64,000 nucleotides of DNA from Rhizobium sp. EC-SD404 (GCF_902498825.1 NZ_LR701459.1:1842414-1906413); one strand, 5' to 3'. Positions 35,856 through 46,646 are shown, numbered from the stretch's first letter. Program-made: numbers and translations. The notes: generated by a model from the sequence alone, not told the origin.

Positions 35856-37085
35856 ATGAACACAAGCGACCAGGACCACGACGTCATGACAAGCCAAGAC
35901 ACGACGCCGGGCGAGAAGGGGCCGATCATCCCCAAATCTGCCAATGAGGCACTGAAGCCTGAAAAGGCTGCGCCGCCGCCGAAGCGATCCCGCCGCGCCC
36001 GCAGCCAGCCTGTCATCTTCATGAACTTCGTGCTCTCGCTCATCGTCGTCATGGTGCTCGGTGCCGGCGCCGTCCTCTATTTCGGCAAAGTCGAGTTCGA
36101 ATCGCCCGGTCCGCTGGCGCAGGCAACCACCTTCGAAGTGCGCGAAGGCGCGGGCGTCATCGAGATCGCCAATGGACTTGAGCGCCGCAACATCATTTCC
36201 GATGCGCGCGTCTTTCGCTATGGGACCGAAGCGACGATCGGAAACGATACGCTGAAGCACGGCGAATACGAGATAGAGGCCAATGCCTCCATGCGCGAGA
36301 TCATGGATCTTCTGCGCTCTGGCGAAGGCATTCAGTATGCCGTCGCCGTGCCGGAAGGCCTGACCGTCTACCAGGTGTTCCAACGGCTTGCGGAGCATGA
36401 AATGCTCGAGGGCGACCTGCCGGAAACCCTGCCGCCGGAAGGCTCGCTGATGCCGGACACCTACAATTTCGGTCGTGGCACCACTCGCCAGAGCATCGTC
36501 GATCAGATGGTCGCATCCCAAGCGGCCCTCGTCGACCAGATTTGGGAGCGCCGCGATCCCGATCTTCCGATCGAAACCAAGGAAGAATTCGTGACGCTGG
36601 CGTCGATCGTGGAAAAGGAAACCGGTCGTGCCGATGAGCGCTCGCGCGTTGCCGGCGTCTTCATCAACCGCCTGCGCGAAGGCATGCGCCTTCAGTCGGA
36701 TCCGACGATCCTCTACGGGATCTTCGGTGGCGAAGGCCGTCCGGCCGACCGTCCGATCTACAGGTCCGACATCGATACACCGACCGAGTACAACACCTAT
36801 ACGATCAACGGCCTGCCGCCTGGGCCGATCGCCAATCCGGGCCGCGCTTCGCTGGAGGCCGTGGCCAATCCGTCGACCACCGAAGATCTTTACTTCGTCG
36901 CCGATGGCACCGGTGGTCACGCATTTGCCCGCACGCTCGACGAGCACAACGAAAACGTCGCGCGTTGGCGCCGTATCCGGGCCGAACAGGAAGCGTCCGC
37001 CACTGCCAACCCGGAAGATCCGGCCGACGAGATCGCGCCGATGGATGACGGTGAAGGCGACTATGAAGGCGAAATCGCCGAGTGA
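35856..37085 (+). CDS. mltG: Endolytic murein transglycosylase MltG
   Basis: A membrane-anchored lytic transglycosylase that cuts nascent glycan strands and acts as a terminator of peptidoglycan polymerisation. The 409-residue protein has a basic, Pro-rich cytoplasmic N terminus (about 1-50), one membrane helix (about 55-75), a LysM-like subdomain, and the YceG domain with the catalytic Glu in ASIVEKETG. Other family segments are MRLQSDPTILYG and YTINGLPPGPIANPG. The C-terminal 35 residues are acidic. It sits in the conserved fab-mltG-yicC-gmk order. Confidence 0.94.
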   Translation: MNTSDQDHDVMTSQDTTPGEKGPIIPKSANEALKPEKAAPPPKRSRRARSQPVIFMNFVLSLIVVMVLGAGAVLYFGKVEFESPGPLAQATTFEVREGAGVIEIANGLERRNIISDARVFRYGTEATIGNDTLKHGEYEIEANASMREIMDLLRSGEGIQYAVAVPEGLTVYQVFQRLAEHEMLEGDLPETLPPEGSLMPDTYNFGRGTTRQSIVDQMVASQAALVDQIWERRDPDLPIETKEEFVTLASIVEKETGRADERSRVAGVFINRLREGMRLQSDPTILYGIFGGEGRPADRPIYRSDIDTPTEYNTYTINGLPPGPIANPGRASLEAVANPSTTEDLYFVADGTGGHAFARTLDEHNENVARWRRIRAEQEASATANPEDPADEIAPMDDGEGDYEGEIAE

Positions 37086-37143
37086 CGGACAAGACCGGGC
37101 CGTCGGACACACTTCCAGAAGCGACGAACGGGGCGCCAAGGTG

Positions 37144-38028
37144 ATGCCACTTCAATCGATGACCGGTTTCGCGCGAAGCGAGGCCGTTTCGGGTCGTCTG
37201 CGCTTCGTGTGGGAGATGCGGTCGGTCAACGGCAAGGGTCTCGATCTGCGGCTGCGTCTGCCGCCTGGCTTCGATCGTTTGGAAACCGAAATCCGCGCCC
37301 GGCTCGCCGAGCGTTTCAATCGCGGCAATGTCCAGTTGAGCCTGAGTGTCAGCGGCGAACGGGCCGCAGCGGTGCCGGTGGTCAACGCCGAAGCGCTGGC
37401 GATCGTCCTGAGCTTCGCCGAAGTCCTGAAAACCAAGATCGACGCGACGCCGCCATCGATCGACGGGCTTCTGGCCATCAAGGGCGTGGTGGATCTCAAG
37501 GAGCCGGAAGACAGCGAAGAAGATCAGGCTGCCTTTGCAAGCGCCGCGATGGCCGCGCTCGATCGCGGCATTGCCGATCTCGTCGAGGCCCGGGCATCCG
37601 AGGGCGCCGCTCTGCGCAGCATTCTCGAGGGGCATCTTTCCACCATCGAGACGCTTGCAAACACCATCGATGCCGATCCGTCGCGTAGCCCCGCAAACAT
37701 CCGTCAAAGGCTGGAAGCGCAAGTCGCGCAATTGACGTCGGCCGGCAATCTCGACCCGGAACGCCTGCACATGGAAGCGGTGCTTCTCGCCGCCAAGGCC
37801 GATCTGCGCGAAGAGCTCGACCGCCTTCAAGCGCATGTGGCTGCCGGGCGTGAGCTGCTGTCGAAGGGCGGGCCGATCGGTCGTCGCCTCGATTTTCTTG
37901 CGCAAGAATTTAACCGCGAAGCGAATACGATCTGCTCCAAGTCCAACGCCGCCTCCGTGACGGCAAACGGCATGGAATTGAAAGTGGTGATCGACCAGCT
38001 GCGCGAGCAGGTTCAGAATATCGAATAG
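37144..38028 (+). CDS. YicC-family endoribonuclease
   Basis: A 294-residue protein of the YicC family, shown in E. coli to be an endoribonuclease and previously known as a stress-induced protein. The N terminus [11 protein letters not shown] and the C-terminal DUF1732 segment ([20 protein letters not shown]) are diagnostic. ATG at 37144 has AAGG 5-6 bases upstream, and the protein matches the family length from there. It starts 58 bases after mltG and ends 13 bases before gmk, the usual yicC-gmk pair. Confidence 0.93.
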   Translation: MPLQSMTGFARSEAVSGRLRFVWEMRSVNGKGLDLRLRLPPGFDRLETEIRARLAERFNRGNVQLSLSVSGERAAAVPVVNAEALAIVLSFAEVLKTKIDATPPSIDGLLAIKGVVDLKEPEDSEEDQAAFASAAMAALDRGIADLVEARASEGAALRSILEGHLSTIETLANTIDADPSRSPANIRQRLEAQVAQLTSAGNLDPERLHMEAVLLAAKADLREELDRLQAHVAAGRELLSKGGPIGRRLDFLAQEFNREANTICSKSNAASVTANGMELKVVIDQLREQVQNIE

Positions 38029-38041
38029 AGTGGGGCAGGGC

Positions 38042-38701
38042 ATGGCGGAGTATCAGCTACCATCGGCGGCGATCGCGAGGAGAGGGCTTATGCTTGTCCT
38101 GTCGTCGCCCTCCGGCGCCGGCAAATCGACCATCGCGCGTAACCTGCTCGAAACCGATCCCGGGCTCTCCATCTCCGTCAGCGTGACGACGCGGAAGCGT
38201 CGCGGCAATGAGATCGAGGGTGTGCACTACCACTTCATCTCCCAGCGCGAATTCGAGCGCCTGCGTGATTCCGGCGCTTTGCTCGAATGGGCCCAGGTCC
38301 ATGGAAATTTCTACGGCACGCCCCGCGAGCCGGTCGAAGAAGCGATGGCCGAAGGCCGCGACATGCTGTTCGACATCGACTGGCAGGGCGCGCAGCAATT
38401 GCAGGAGAACATGCGCGCCGACGTCGTCTCGGTCTTCATCTTGCCGCCGACAATGGCGGAACTTCGCTCCAGGCTGCACCGTCGGGCGGAAGACGCCGAG
38501 GATGTGATCGCGACGCGCCTGACCAATGCGCGCGACGAGATCGGCCATTGGCGCGAATACGATTATGTCGTGATCAACGACGACCTCGACCGCGCGTTCC
38601 CGGCCGTGCAGGCCATCGTGAAGGCGGAACGCCTGCGCCGCGACCGGCGCCCGGGACTTTTCGATTTCGTGCAGGAACTGCTGGGCCAGGACGGTCAGTA
38701 G
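38042..38701 (+). CDS. gmk: Guanylate kinase
   Basis: Phosphorylates GMP to GDP with ATP. The 219-residue enzyme has the P-loop [10 protein letters not shown] near residues 21-30. The GMP-binding segment includes [20 protein letters not shown], and [12 protein letters not shown] follows. ATG at 38042 gives MAEYQ and is preceded by a G-rich site; the GTG at 38030 would add four residues. It is convergent with rsmA, 15 bases away, and no terminator hairpin is visible between them. Confidence 0.96.
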   Translation: MAEYQLPSAAIARRGLMLVLSSPSGAGKSTIARNLLETDPGLSISVSVTTRKRRGNEIEGVHYHFISQREFERLRDSGALLEWAQVHGNFYGTPREPVEEAMAEGRDMLFDIDWQGAQQLQENMRADVVSVFILPPTMAELRSRLHRRAEDAEDVIATRLTNARDEIGHWREYDYVVINDDLDRAFPAVQAIVKAERLRRDRRPGLFDFVQELLGQDGQ

Positions 38702-38716
38702 ACGCGCGTTCGCACG

Positions 38717-39550
38717 TTACAGCAATCGAGCCAACCGGCAGAATTCCTCGACGCTCAGCGTCTCGGCGCGACGCGTTGGCTCGATGTCGGCCCTGGCGAG
38801 TAGTGCTTCACCGCCAAGCGGCTTCAGGCTCTGGCGGAGCATCTTGCGGCGCTGGCCGAAGGCTGCGTGGGTAACGCGTGCCAGCGCGTCGCCGTCGCAT
38901 GGGATCGGCTGCGGGCGCGGAACGAGATGCACCACGGAGGACGTGACCTTCGGAGGCGGCGTGAAAGCCTGCGGCGGGATGTCGAAGGCGATGCGCGCAT
39001 CGGTGCGCCAGCCGGCCAGGACGCCGAGGCGTCCATAGGCATCGCCATCTGGTTCCGCCACTATCCTGAGCGCCACTTCGCGCTGAAACATCAGCGTCAG
39101 CGATTCGTAGAAGGGCGGCCAGTTGGGGCCTGTCAGCCAGTTGACCAGCAATTGCGTGCCGACATTGTATGGCAGGTTCGCCACGATGCGGAGTGGGCCG
39201 GCACCAGACGCCTCAACCGCATGATAATCGAAGGCGAGCGCGTCACCCTCGATGACCTCGAGTTTACCCGGATAGTGATCGGCGATTTCGGCAAGCGCCG
39301 GCAGGCAGCGCGGATCGCGCTCGATCGCGATGACCTTCGAAGCGCCAAGCGCCAGAAGCGCGCGCGTCAGGCCGCCGGGGCCAGGGCCGATCTCGATCAC
39401 CGTCACCCCTTCGAGCGGACCGGAGGCTCGGGCGACCTTCTGGGTCAGGTTGAGGTCGAGAAGGAAGTTTTGCCCGAGCGCCTTTTTCGCCGCAAGTGAA
39501 TGGCGAACGATGACATCGCGAAGCGGCGGCAGGCCATCGAGGGCGCTCAC
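38717..39550 (-). CDS. rsmA: 16S rRNA (A1518/A1519-N6) dimethyltransferase
   Basis: Dimethylates two adjacent adenines near the 3' end of 16S rRNA. The 277-residue enzyme has [11 protein letters not shown], the SAM motif [13 protein letters not shown], and the catalytic NLPY in [10 protein letters not shown]. The start is GTG at 39550, overlapping the pdxA stop as GTGA, so it is translationally coupled. pdxA-rsmA adjacency is widespread in proteobacteria. Confidence 0.97.
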   Translation of the reverse strand: MSALDGLPPLRDVIVRHSLAAKKALGQNFLLDLNLTQKVARASGPLEGVTVIEIGPGPGGLTRALLALGASKVIAIERDPRCLPALAEIADHYPGKLEVIEGDALAFDYHAVEASGAGPLRIVANLPYNVGTQLLVNWLTGPNWPPFYESLTLMFQREVALRIVAEPDGDAYGRLGVLAGWRTDARIAFDIPPQAFTPPPKVTSSVVHLVPRPQPIPCDGDALARVTHAAFGQRRKMLRQSLKPLGGEALLARADIEPTRRAETLSVEEFCRLARLL

Positions 39551-40560
39551 GCGCGCCTCGACGACATTTCATCTGCCATTCGGATCGCCGCGATAAGGCT
39601 GTCGGCGCGTGCGATGCCCTTGCCGGCAATATCGAACGCCGTGCCGTGGTCCGGCGAGGTGCGCACGAAGGGAAGGCCGAGCGTGACGTTGACGGTTTCG
39701 TCGAAGCCGAGCGCCTTGGCCGGGACCAGAGCCTGATCGTGATACATGCAGACAGCGACGTCGTAGCGGGCCCGCGCTGCGTCGTGGAACATGGTGTCGG
39801 CCGGCAACGGACCGTTGACGTCGAGGCCAAGTGCACGCAGATCGAAGATCGCCGGACCGATGATCTCGATCTCTTCGCGACCCATCGTCCCGCTCTCGCC
39901 AGCATGCGGGTTCAAGCCCGAGATCGCGATGCGCGGTCGCTCGAGCCCGAAGCGGGTATTCATGTCGTCGGCCGTGATCTTCACCGTCTCGACGATCAGT
40001 GCCGACGTCAGCGCCTTCGGAACATCGCTGAGCGCGATGTGGATGGTGACCGGAACTGCCTTGAGCTTCGGGCCGGCGAGCATCATCACCGGCGTGATCA
40101 GGCGGCCGCTCATGTCCGATGCGCGCGCCGCCAGAAATTCCGTATGCCCCGGAAAGGCGAAGCCTTCGCCGTAGAGCACCGACTTGGCGATAGGGTTGGT
40201 CACCATGGCGCGCGCGACACCACAAAACGTCATACAGGCCGCGCGGTCGATCGCTTCCACGATCGCAGCTGCAGCCAGTGCGCTCGGCTGGCCGGGCGAA
40301 GCAGGCGCCGCGTTGCGCAAAGGGATGACCGGCAGCGCATCGTCGAAGACGCCGGCGATCTCCTCGTTGCCTATCTCCTTGATCGGAACATCGAGACCGA
40401 GCAAGGCAGCGCGATCTCTCAAGACCTGGGGATCGGCGAGGATCGCGAAGTTCGGCAGCGCGAGTTCGCGCCGCTTCAGATAGGCATCAAGCGTGATGTC
40501 CGGTCCGATGCCCGAAGGGTCGCCCATCGTCAGCACGATGGGATGCGCGGAATTGCTCAC
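39547..40560 (-). CDS. pdxA: 4-hydroxythreonine-4-phosphate dehydrogenase
   Basis: An NAD-dependent enzyme of pyridoxal 5'-phosphate synthesis. The 337-residue protein has [10 protein letters not shown] at the N terminus, the metal-binding His residues in FPGHTEFLA and [11 protein letters not shown], and the C-terminal [14 protein letters not shown]. It begins with GTG at 40560, 12 bases after the surA-like stop, and overlaps rsmA by 4 bases. Confidence 0.96.
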   Translation of the reverse strand: MSNSAHPIVLTMGDPSGIGPDITLDAYLKRRELALPNFAILADPQVLRDRAALLGLDVPIKEIGNEEIAGVFDDALPVIPLRNAAPASPGQPSALAAAAIVEAIDRAACMTFCGVARAMVTNPIAKSVLYGEGFAFPGHTEFLAARASDMSGRLITPVMMLAGPKLKAVPVTIHIALSDVPKALTSALIVETVKITADDMNTRFGLERPRIAISGLNPHAGESGTMGREEIEIIGPAIFDLRALGLDVNGPLPADTMFHDAARARYDVAVCMYHDQALVPAKALGFDETVNVTLGLPFVRTSPDHGTAFDIAGKGIARADSLIAAIRMADEMSSRRA

Positions 40561-40572
40561 ACTGATCGTCTT

Positions 40573-41532
40573 CTAGCGATAGCTGACGGCTGCTTTGGCC
40601 TTCAGCTCTTCAAGAAAACGTTCCGAATTCGCCTGACTCGTCTCGTTTTCCTGATCTTCCGCGCGAAACACCATTTCGGCTGCACGGTCGTCCGACACTT
40701 GGCGAGCCTGGCAGACGGCGATGAACTCGACGCCGCGCTCGGTGGCACGAATGGCCGTCGTGCCGCCCTCAGACGTGCTTTCGATTTGAGTTTTCCAATC
40801 CGGCGGCAGCTCCGGCTGCATGAAGCGGCCGAGTTCGCGAATGGAAACGTCGCGCAGCGACGCGGCGAATTCCGTGCTTGAAGCGCATCCCGGGAAACGG
40901 GCACGCGCCTGCTCGGCTTCCCGCTGGCGCTGGCTGAGAATGGCGTTACGCTGCGCAGCCGGCACGACGAAGATCACCTGCTGGAGGATATATTCGGTGG
41001 TGGTCGGCTTGTTGTCGCCGCGCTCGAGCATCCTCGCCACGAGATCCTGTTGGCTCATGCCGCCGCCACTGCCGCCCTGTCCGGCGTAACGTGCGTTGAC
41101 GACGCGCGGCCAGGTCATCTGGGCGCGCACGAAGCCGCGGAAATGCTCCATGCCCACGCCGGCCTGGTTCAGAACCTGCGTCAATTGCTCGATGCTCAGA
41201 TTGTTGCCGCTGGCAAAGTTGTTGACCGACTGCGTCACCTGGTCGTCGCCCACGACGCCGCCGATCCGTGCTGCTTCCTGCATCTGGATCGCTTCGTTGA
41301 CGAGCTGCTCGCGGGCCTTCTCGTTCAGATTGCCGCTGTCGCGCTGTAGCCTGAGCAATGCCACCCGGCGCTCGACGTCGCCAGTCGTGATTGCTTGGTT
41401 GTTCACGACCACCGCGATCGAGCTGGCTGCCGCTGCAGGGGCGCTCGGAAGAACCGTCGCAGTTGCAGCCAGAAGCGCGAAGGCAGCCGCCGCCAAGGAC
41501 GTGCGCGCAAACCGCTTGTGCCTGTCAATCAT
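40573..41532 (-). CDS. surA: SurA-type periplasmic chaperone/peptidyl-prolyl isomerase
   Basis: A 319-residue exported protein with a signal peptide (about 1-37, ending APAAAAS) and a SurA N-terminal chaperone domain (SIAVVVNNQAITTGDVERR). It helps fold outer-membrane proteins such as LptD, encoded just upstream in the operon. It is shorter than E. coli SurA (about 430 residues), and I cannot confirm a complete parvulin domain, so isomerase activity is uncertain. ATG at 41532 has GGAG 8 bases upstream and is preferred over the ATG at 41568. Confidence 0.87.
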   Translation of the reverse strand: MIDRHKRFARTSLAAAAFALLAATATVLPSAPAAAASSIAVVVNNQAITTGDVERRVALLRLQRDSGNLNEKAREQLVNEAIQMQEAARIGGVVGDDQVTQSVNNFASGNNLSIEQLTQVLNQAGVGMEHFRGFVRAQMTWPRVVNARYAGQGGSGGGMSQQDLVARMLERGDNKPTTTEYILQQVIFVVPAAQRNAILSQRQREAEQARARFPGCASSTEFAASLRDVSIRELGRFMQPELPPDWKTQIESTSEGGTTAIRATERGVEFIAVCQARQVSDDRAAEMVFRAEDQENETSQANSERFLEELKAKAAVSYR

Positions 41533-41662
41533 GGGTCGTGCTCCGGAAATCATGGAATCTCGCTGCATTCGATCTTCGTATTATGGCGTCGCGCGGACCA
41601 AGATGGAAGCCGCAGGCGGTGTCTTGGTCGACCCATGGGGCGATTTCAAGGCTTTCAGTGGC

Positions 41663-44020
41663 CTAGAACGCGCCGAACCGGTCCAGAGCGCCGCCTGAAC
41701 TGATGTCGCCGAGCGTTCGGAACGTCAACTGAGCGCCGACGCTCCAGTCCGACCCGGAGAGTTCACGCTCGTCGCGTTCCTCGATATAGGCGATGCGGAA
41801 CGTGAAGCATTCGTCGTCGTAGCCGAAGCCGATCGCCGAAGTGGTGAGGACGCCTTCGCGCGCATCGTACGAGGCGGCGCCGAACACGCTCCAATTTTCC
41901 GCAAAGCGCAGCGCACCGCTGCCGCGCACTTCGTAACGGTCGATATCGTAATTGTATTCCGGTTGTTCGCGCTGGTAGGTCACACCGCCTTCCAGCGATA
42001 CGGTCTCGTTGGCGTAGCTCGCGCCCGCATCGAACCGGTCGATGTCCATCGTGTCCTTGTCGAGCCGCGAGCCGGCCCTGAAGCCGAGATCGGCGGGCGT
42101 CATCAGCGCGACCTCGCCGACGAAATCCGACACGTCCGTTTCAAGCCCCGAATTGGCGCCAGCGTTGACGAAGTCGTCGCTCGCGAAGGAATTGACGCCG
42201 CCCAGATGGTAGGACTGACCGACGACGGCATTCAGCGAATAGCCGTTGGCGAAGCTGCCCGTGTAGCGGAAGCCGAGATTGGCGCGGGTGCCGCCTTCTA
42301 TCCGGTCGTAGCCGGAGAACTTGTCGCGCTCGAACAGGGTGGTCGCGTCGAAGACGAAGCTCTGCGCGTCTTCGTTGGGAAGCTCGCCCGCCATCTGTTC
42401 GTTTGGCCGTACGAAAAGCTGGCCGATCGGCTCGATGATGTGCGACGAGCCACTACCCGCAGACGTCATCAGAAGCGGATAGCGCGCCTCCACGCCGGCT
42501 GTCGCCATCGTGCGCGCGTCGAAGTCGTTGACCGCTGGAGTAACGGCGGCAAACGCGCTCGTCTCGTCCAGCTCGGTCGAATGAATATCCCCGCGAAGTG
42601 CGAGAATCGGCGTGATGACCAGACCCGATCCCGTAACGACGCTGCGCTTCCATTCGGTCTCGCCTGTCAGGCGCGATGTCGTTCCGTCGATGCCGCGAAG
42701 ACGATCGCGGTCGATTCCCGGGAAATTCTCGAAATCCGCGCGGGTGCGCGTCAGGCTCGTCAGGTTTACGTCGGCGGTCAGTTCCCCGCCGAGCACTGGA
42801 TCGCCTGCGGTGTAGTTGTAGTCGAGTGACGGGTGAACGAGTGGCTGCATCTCGTCCTCAAGATCGGTGAGGCGCGGCGACTGAACGTCGAAATAGATGC
42901 CGCGCAGATCGAAGTAGTTTCGATCACGCAAGCCGGTCAGATAGATCTCCGACATCTCGCGTTCGTTGCTGAAATACTCGATCCCGTAGGCCTGGCCGAA
43001 ATTGCTGTCGGACTGGACCGTCAGATCCCAGCCGTAGGACCAGCTCTCGTTGATATTGAAATAGCCGGTCGTGTTGAAAAGACCGCGGGCGTCTTCGAGG
43101 CTGTCGACGGTGCGTGCGTCGAACTCCTCCGGGCTCAGCTGGTAGATGCCGGCAGCGCGAACCGTGACGTCGCCCGTGGCGAACCGGCGGCGAAACTCAG
43201 CCTCGGTCAGGAAACCCTGGGCGCTGTAGCCGGTCACCGCAACGGTCGCATCCATGTTCGGCGTCAGGGCGAAGTAGTAGGGCACCGTTACGCCGAGATC
43301 GAGATCGCTGGAAAACGAAACCGAAGGCGACAGGAAGCCGGATACACGCCGGTTCTGGTAATCCGGAACGACCAGATAGGGCAGGTAGGCGATCGGACGT
43401 CCGAACAGCTCGAAGCTGGCCTGCTCCAGGCGGATCGTCTGGTTCTCGCCGTTCTGGATGACGCGTCGCGCCTTGATCTGCCAGAGCGGCGGCTTGGAGG
43501 GATCTGTCTCGCAGATGTTGCAGGCCGTGTAGGTACCGTTGTTCAGCGTCGTCTGGGTGCCGCCCGTCCGTTCGGCGCTTTCGGCGACCAGTCGGGTGTT
43601 GTCCGGCGTTTCGATACGCAGCGCGTTGACGAAACCGTCGGCGAAATCGTCCGTCAGATCGAGCTGTTCGGCATAGATGCGGTTGCCACCCGGTTCGACC
43701 AGTTCGATGCCGCCGACTGCCATCAGGCGGCCCGTGCGCTGGTCGTATTCCACGCGGTCGGCCACCATCTGGTAGCCGTCATAATCGATCTGCACCGCGC
43801 CCTGCGCGATCACCCGTTCGGAATCGAGGTTATAGAGCAGTTCGTCGGAGCTCAGCAGAAACCGGGCATCGGGGTCGGCATTGGATACAATCGACTGTTC
43901 CTGCGCATGAAGCACATGGGTCAGTGCCAGCGTGGACACGCCAAGCAGCAACGCAGCCGCACCGGCCTTCAAACCGGAACGCACTGACGAATCAATTCTG
44001 CCGAACGCTACGCGAACCAC
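41663..44020 (-). CDS. lptD: LPS-assembly outer-membrane protein LptD
   Basis: Forms with LptE the outer-membrane pore that inserts lipopolysaccharide. The 785-residue protein has a signal peptide (hydrophobic to about residue 40, ALTHVLHAQEQ), a periplasmic LptA-like jellyroll (VIAQGAVQIDYDGYQMVADR), and a C-terminal beta-barrel ending in aromatic-rich strands. A cysteine pair sits in ACNICETDP, and another Cys is near the end (DDECFTF). I chose GTG at 44020: AAGGAGG is 7 bases upstream, and GTG overlaps the lptG stop (TAGTG), coupling the two genes. Confidence 0.96.
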   Translation of the reverse strand: MVRVAFGRIDSSVRSGLKAGAAALLLGVSTLALTHVLHAQEQSIVSNADPDARFLLSSDELLYNLDSERVIAQGAVQIDYDGYQMVADRVEYDQRTGRLMAVGGIELVEPGGNRIYAEQLDLTDDFADGFVNALRIETPDNTRLVAESAERTGGTQTTLNNGTYTACNICETDPSKPPLWQIKARRVIQNGENQTIRLEQASFELFGRPIAYLPYLVVPDYQNRRVSGFLSPSVSFSSDLDLGVTVPYYFALTPNMDATVAVTGYSAQGFLTEAEFRRRFATGDVTVRAAGIYQLSPEEFDARTVDSLEDARGLFNTTGYFNINESWSYGWDLTVQSDSNFGQAYGIEYFSNEREMSEIYLTGLRDRNYFDLRGIYFDVQSPRLTDLEDEMQPLVHPSLDYNYTAGDPVLGGELTADVNLTSLTRTRADFENFPGIDRDRLRGIDGTTSRLTGETEWKRSVVTGSGLVITPILALRGDIHSTELDETSAFAAVTPAVNDFDARTMATAGVEARYPLLMTSAGSGSSHIIEPIGQLFVRPNEQMAGELPNEDAQSFVFDATTLFERDKFSGYDRIEGGTRANLGFRYTGSFANGYSLNAVVGQSYHLGGVNSFASDDFVNAGANSGLETDVSDFVGEVALMTPADLGFRAGSRLDKDTMDIDRFDAGASYANETVSLEGGVTYQREQPEYNYDIDRYEVRGSGALRFAENWSVFGAASYDAREGVLTTSAIGFGYDDECFTFRIAYIEERDERELSGSDWSVGAQLTFRTLGDISSGGALDRFGAF

Positions 44021-45105
44021 TAACCGTCCTCCTTGTGCAGGAGCACGGTCACTCCGAGGGCAAGCGCCACGAAGACCGGCAGCCATGCTGCAACAAACGC
44101 TGGAATTGCCCCTGACTCCCCGAAGGTCCTGACCAAAACAGAGACGACATAAAGCACGAAGCCTGCAACGATGCCACCCAAAATGACGCTCCGTGCCTGG
44201 CCGAACCGCGCGAAAGTCAGCGACACTGTCGCGGCGATCACAGCCATTGCGGCAATCAGGAAGGGCCGGGCCAGAAGGATTTGAAATTGCGTGGAAAACT
44301 GCGCAGCAGAGAAGCCGAGCGATCGTGCAACTTCGATCTTCTGGGGCAGGGCCCAGATCGACACCGATTCAGGGTCGGTCAGGCGTTCCTGGACATAGGC
44401 TGGACGAAGGCTTGTGGGGACATCGATCATGCCGATGTCTTCCGGTTCCGCGCCCGCCCGGAACCGCCGTGCGCCGTCCACGGCCCAATAACCGTCTTCG
44501 AGCGCGGCGCTTTCCGCTTCGATGCGCGAGTCAACTGCGCCCTCCGTGTCGAAGAACACCATCGTGACCCCGAACATCACCAGCCCGCCATCGAGTGCGC
44601 CGCGGGCGCCGATGATCATCTCCTGGTCGCCGCTCTTCTGGCGCAGCCAGGGAACGATATTGTCGGAGGAGGGCGCCTGGTTGCGGTTGAAGATCACGCT
44701 TTCGAGGAACTGCGCCTGCGTGAAGCCGGCCGAAGCAAGCGGATTGAATACGGCGACCGCGAAGACGCCGGCGGTCAGGGCCGCGGCGCAGATCGGCAGC
44801 ATGAATTGCCAGACCGATACGCCGACAGAACGCGCGATCACCAGCTCGTAGCGCCGGTTCAGCTGAACCAGCACCGTGATCGCCGCGAAAAGGGCCGCAA
44901 AGGGCAGTGCCTGCTCGGCGAAGCCTGGGGCACGGTAGATCGACAGAAGCGCGACATCGAAGACCGATATGCCTTCGACATCGGGCACGCGCTCGAGCAG
45001 CACCGTCAGGTCGATGATCAGGATCAGCGAGAAGATGCCGAACATGATTGCCGTCAGCGTGACGAGGTAGCGAACATAGAAATAGAGATTGAGCGTGCGG
45101 CCCAT
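44020..45105 (-). CDS. lptG: LPS export ABC transporter permease LptG
   Basis: One of the two inner-membrane subunits of the LptB2FG transporter that extracts LPS from the membrane. The 361-residue YjgP/YjgQ-family protein has three N-terminal and three C-terminal helices around a periplasmic beta-jellyroll (about 150-270). It lies between lptF (one base apart; lptF stop then ATG) and lptD (1-base overlap). Assignment as LptG rather than LptF rests on order and the MGRTLNLYFYVRYL start. Confidence 0.94.
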   Translation of the reverse strand: MGRTLNLYFYVRYLVTLTAIMFGIFSLILIIDLTVLLERVPDVEGISVFDVALLSIYRAPGFAEQALPFAALFAAITVLVQLNRRYELVIARSVGVSVWQFMLPICAAALTAGVFAVAVFNPLASAGFTQAQFLESVIFNRNQAPSSDNIVPWLRQKSGDQEMIIGARGALDGGLVMFGVTMVFFDTEGAVDSRIEAESAALEDGYWAVDGARRFRAGAEPEDIGMIDVPTSLRPAYVQERLTDPESVSIWALPQKIEVARSLGFSAAQFSTQFQILLARPFLIAAMAVIAATVSLTFARFGQARSVILGGIVAGFVLYVVSVLVRTFGESGAIPAFVAAWLPVFVALALGVTVLLHKEDG

Positions 45106-45106
45106 G

Positions 45107-46303
45107 TCAGTTCTGACCTCCGCTCTTCACGGAGGCGGCCGTGGCGCGCCGGCTGATGGAAACGACACGGTCACCGACCTGCTCGACGAGGCGCGCGACC
45201 GGTCGCGGCAGTGCCGGCTTGATGTCCTTGGCGAGCAGGAACAGCAGCAGTCCGCCGACCGTCAGCGGCAGGATATAGAGCAGCGCGATGCCGAATGCGG
45301 ATTGGGCCGCGACATCTTCGAGCAGATAGGACGCGAGGAAATAGGTGACGCCGAGGGTGAGCGCCGTGGCGGTCATCGTTCCGTTCACTTCGCGGGAGGT
45401 GCGCGCTTCTCCGGCAACAAGCACCCCGATCAGACCCATGATCACGGGAAGCGTCCAGTTCGTCATGCGCTTATGGAGCTCGGCCGAGAACTCCCGCGGA
45501 TTTTCCTGGAAGCGCGGATTTTCCGGGTCGGGATTGAGGAGGTACGGCGTCGTCTGGTCTTTCGGAAAGACGATGTACGCGCCGGCCGCCGGGGCGAACG
45601 CCGAAAGGTCGAACGCATAGGAGGCGAATTGAACGATGGAGACGGCGTCGCTGTCCGAATCGCGCTGGTGCAGTTCGCCGTCGCGCATTAGCAGGAGCTG
45701 GCGACCTTCGTTGTCTTCCGCAATCGCCGCCTCGCGCGCGAAATAAGTGAGTTCCTGGTCAGGATCGCGCCGATCCGCGATAAACAGGCCGCCGAACCCG
45801 CCGTTGGGCACGCGCTCGGCGATGTGCACCGTCAGGCCGTTGTCGATCGTCTGGAACGTGCCTTCCTGCAAAAGCGACGTCAGAAGGTTCGCGCGCACTT
45901 CCTCGATGAAGTTGCGGAACTCTTGGCGCGAATAGGGCGTGACGCCGTTTTCGAGAATGAACGATGTCGCTCCGGCCAGAAGGCCGAGAACGAGAACCGG
46001 CATGACGATCAGGCGCTTCGGCCCGCCGGAGGCCTTTATCACCGCCATCTCCGAATCGGCGTTCATCGCCTTGAAGATCTGGACGGTTGCGAGCAGCAGC
46101 GCGAAAGGCATGATGAGCGGAATGACCGACGGGATCAGCAGCGTCGCGACATAGAGGAAGCTGATGATCGTGGAGCCGCTATCGGTCGCGACGTTCAGCC
46201 GGTTCAGACCCTGAACGATCCATACGATGGCGGTGATCGCAGCCAGGGTTCCGAGGAACGTGGTGGCGATCCGCCGGAAAATGTACCACTCGATCAGCTT
46301 CAT
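45107..46303 (-). CDS. lptF: LPS export ABC transporter permease LptF
   Basis: Partner of LptG in the LPS exporter. This 398-residue YjgP/YjgQ-family membrane protein starts MKLIEWYIFRRI, with three helices, a periplasmic domain with ENGVTPYSRQEFRNFIEEVR, and three more helices. The C-terminal tail is basic. It heads the lptF-lptG-lptD-surA-pdxA-rsmA operon. An inverted repeat at 46317-46335 lies 14-32 bases upstream. Confidence 0.94.
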   Translation of the reverse strand: MKLIEWYIFRRIATTFLGTLAAITAIVWIVQGLNRLNVATDSGSTIISFLYVATLLIPSVIPLIMPFALLLATVQIFKAMNADSEMAVIKASGGPKRLIVMPVLVLGLLAGATSFILENGVTPYSRQEFRNFIEEVRANLLTSLLQEGTFQTIDNGLTVHIAERVPNGGFGGLFIADRRDPDQELTYFAREAAIAEDNEGRQLLLMRDGELHQRDSDSDAVSIVQFASYAFDLSAFAPAAGAYIVFPKDQTTPYLLNPDPENPRFQENPREFSAELHKRMTNWTLPVIMGLIGVLVAGEARTSREVNGTMTATALTLGVTYFLASYLLEDVAAQSAFGIALLYILPLTVGGLLLFLLAKDIKPALPRPVARLVEQVGDRVVSISRRATAASVKSGGQN

Positions 46304-46316
46304 CGGGCCTGTTTTT

Positions 46317-46335
46317 CATCACTCTGGTCGTGATG
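46317..46335. promoter_or_regulatory. CATCAC-N7-GTGATG palindrome upstream of lptF
   Basis: A perfect 6-bp inverted repeat just before lptF, preceded on the plus strand by a T-run. It could be an operator or a leader stem. The rest of the 343-base divergent gap to pepA (46304-46646) shows no gene that I can support. Confidence 0.3.
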
Positions 46336-46646
46336 CAAGCCGGCCGGTCGGGAGGCATGAGCATCCGTCAGGCTATAACTCTGCATCGTGCCCCGCCAAG
46401 CCCTGCCGATAGTCGCGCTGAATGGCTAAAACTTGGCGAAGAAACAGGGTAAACGAAGTGTGTGCGTTGAGCCGTGGCACGCTTGCGACAGTCGCCAGGA
46501 TGCTTTTCACGTTTCGTTGAACGGCACGCTGCCCACGCCATATGGGTTTGCGGCGAGAGCTCTTGCAGGTGCCACGCCCTTGCCTTCACGCACGAAAAAT
46601 CCGACACCTCCGTTCACTGTCTCATTCAAGGGAACACCGTCGCGCC

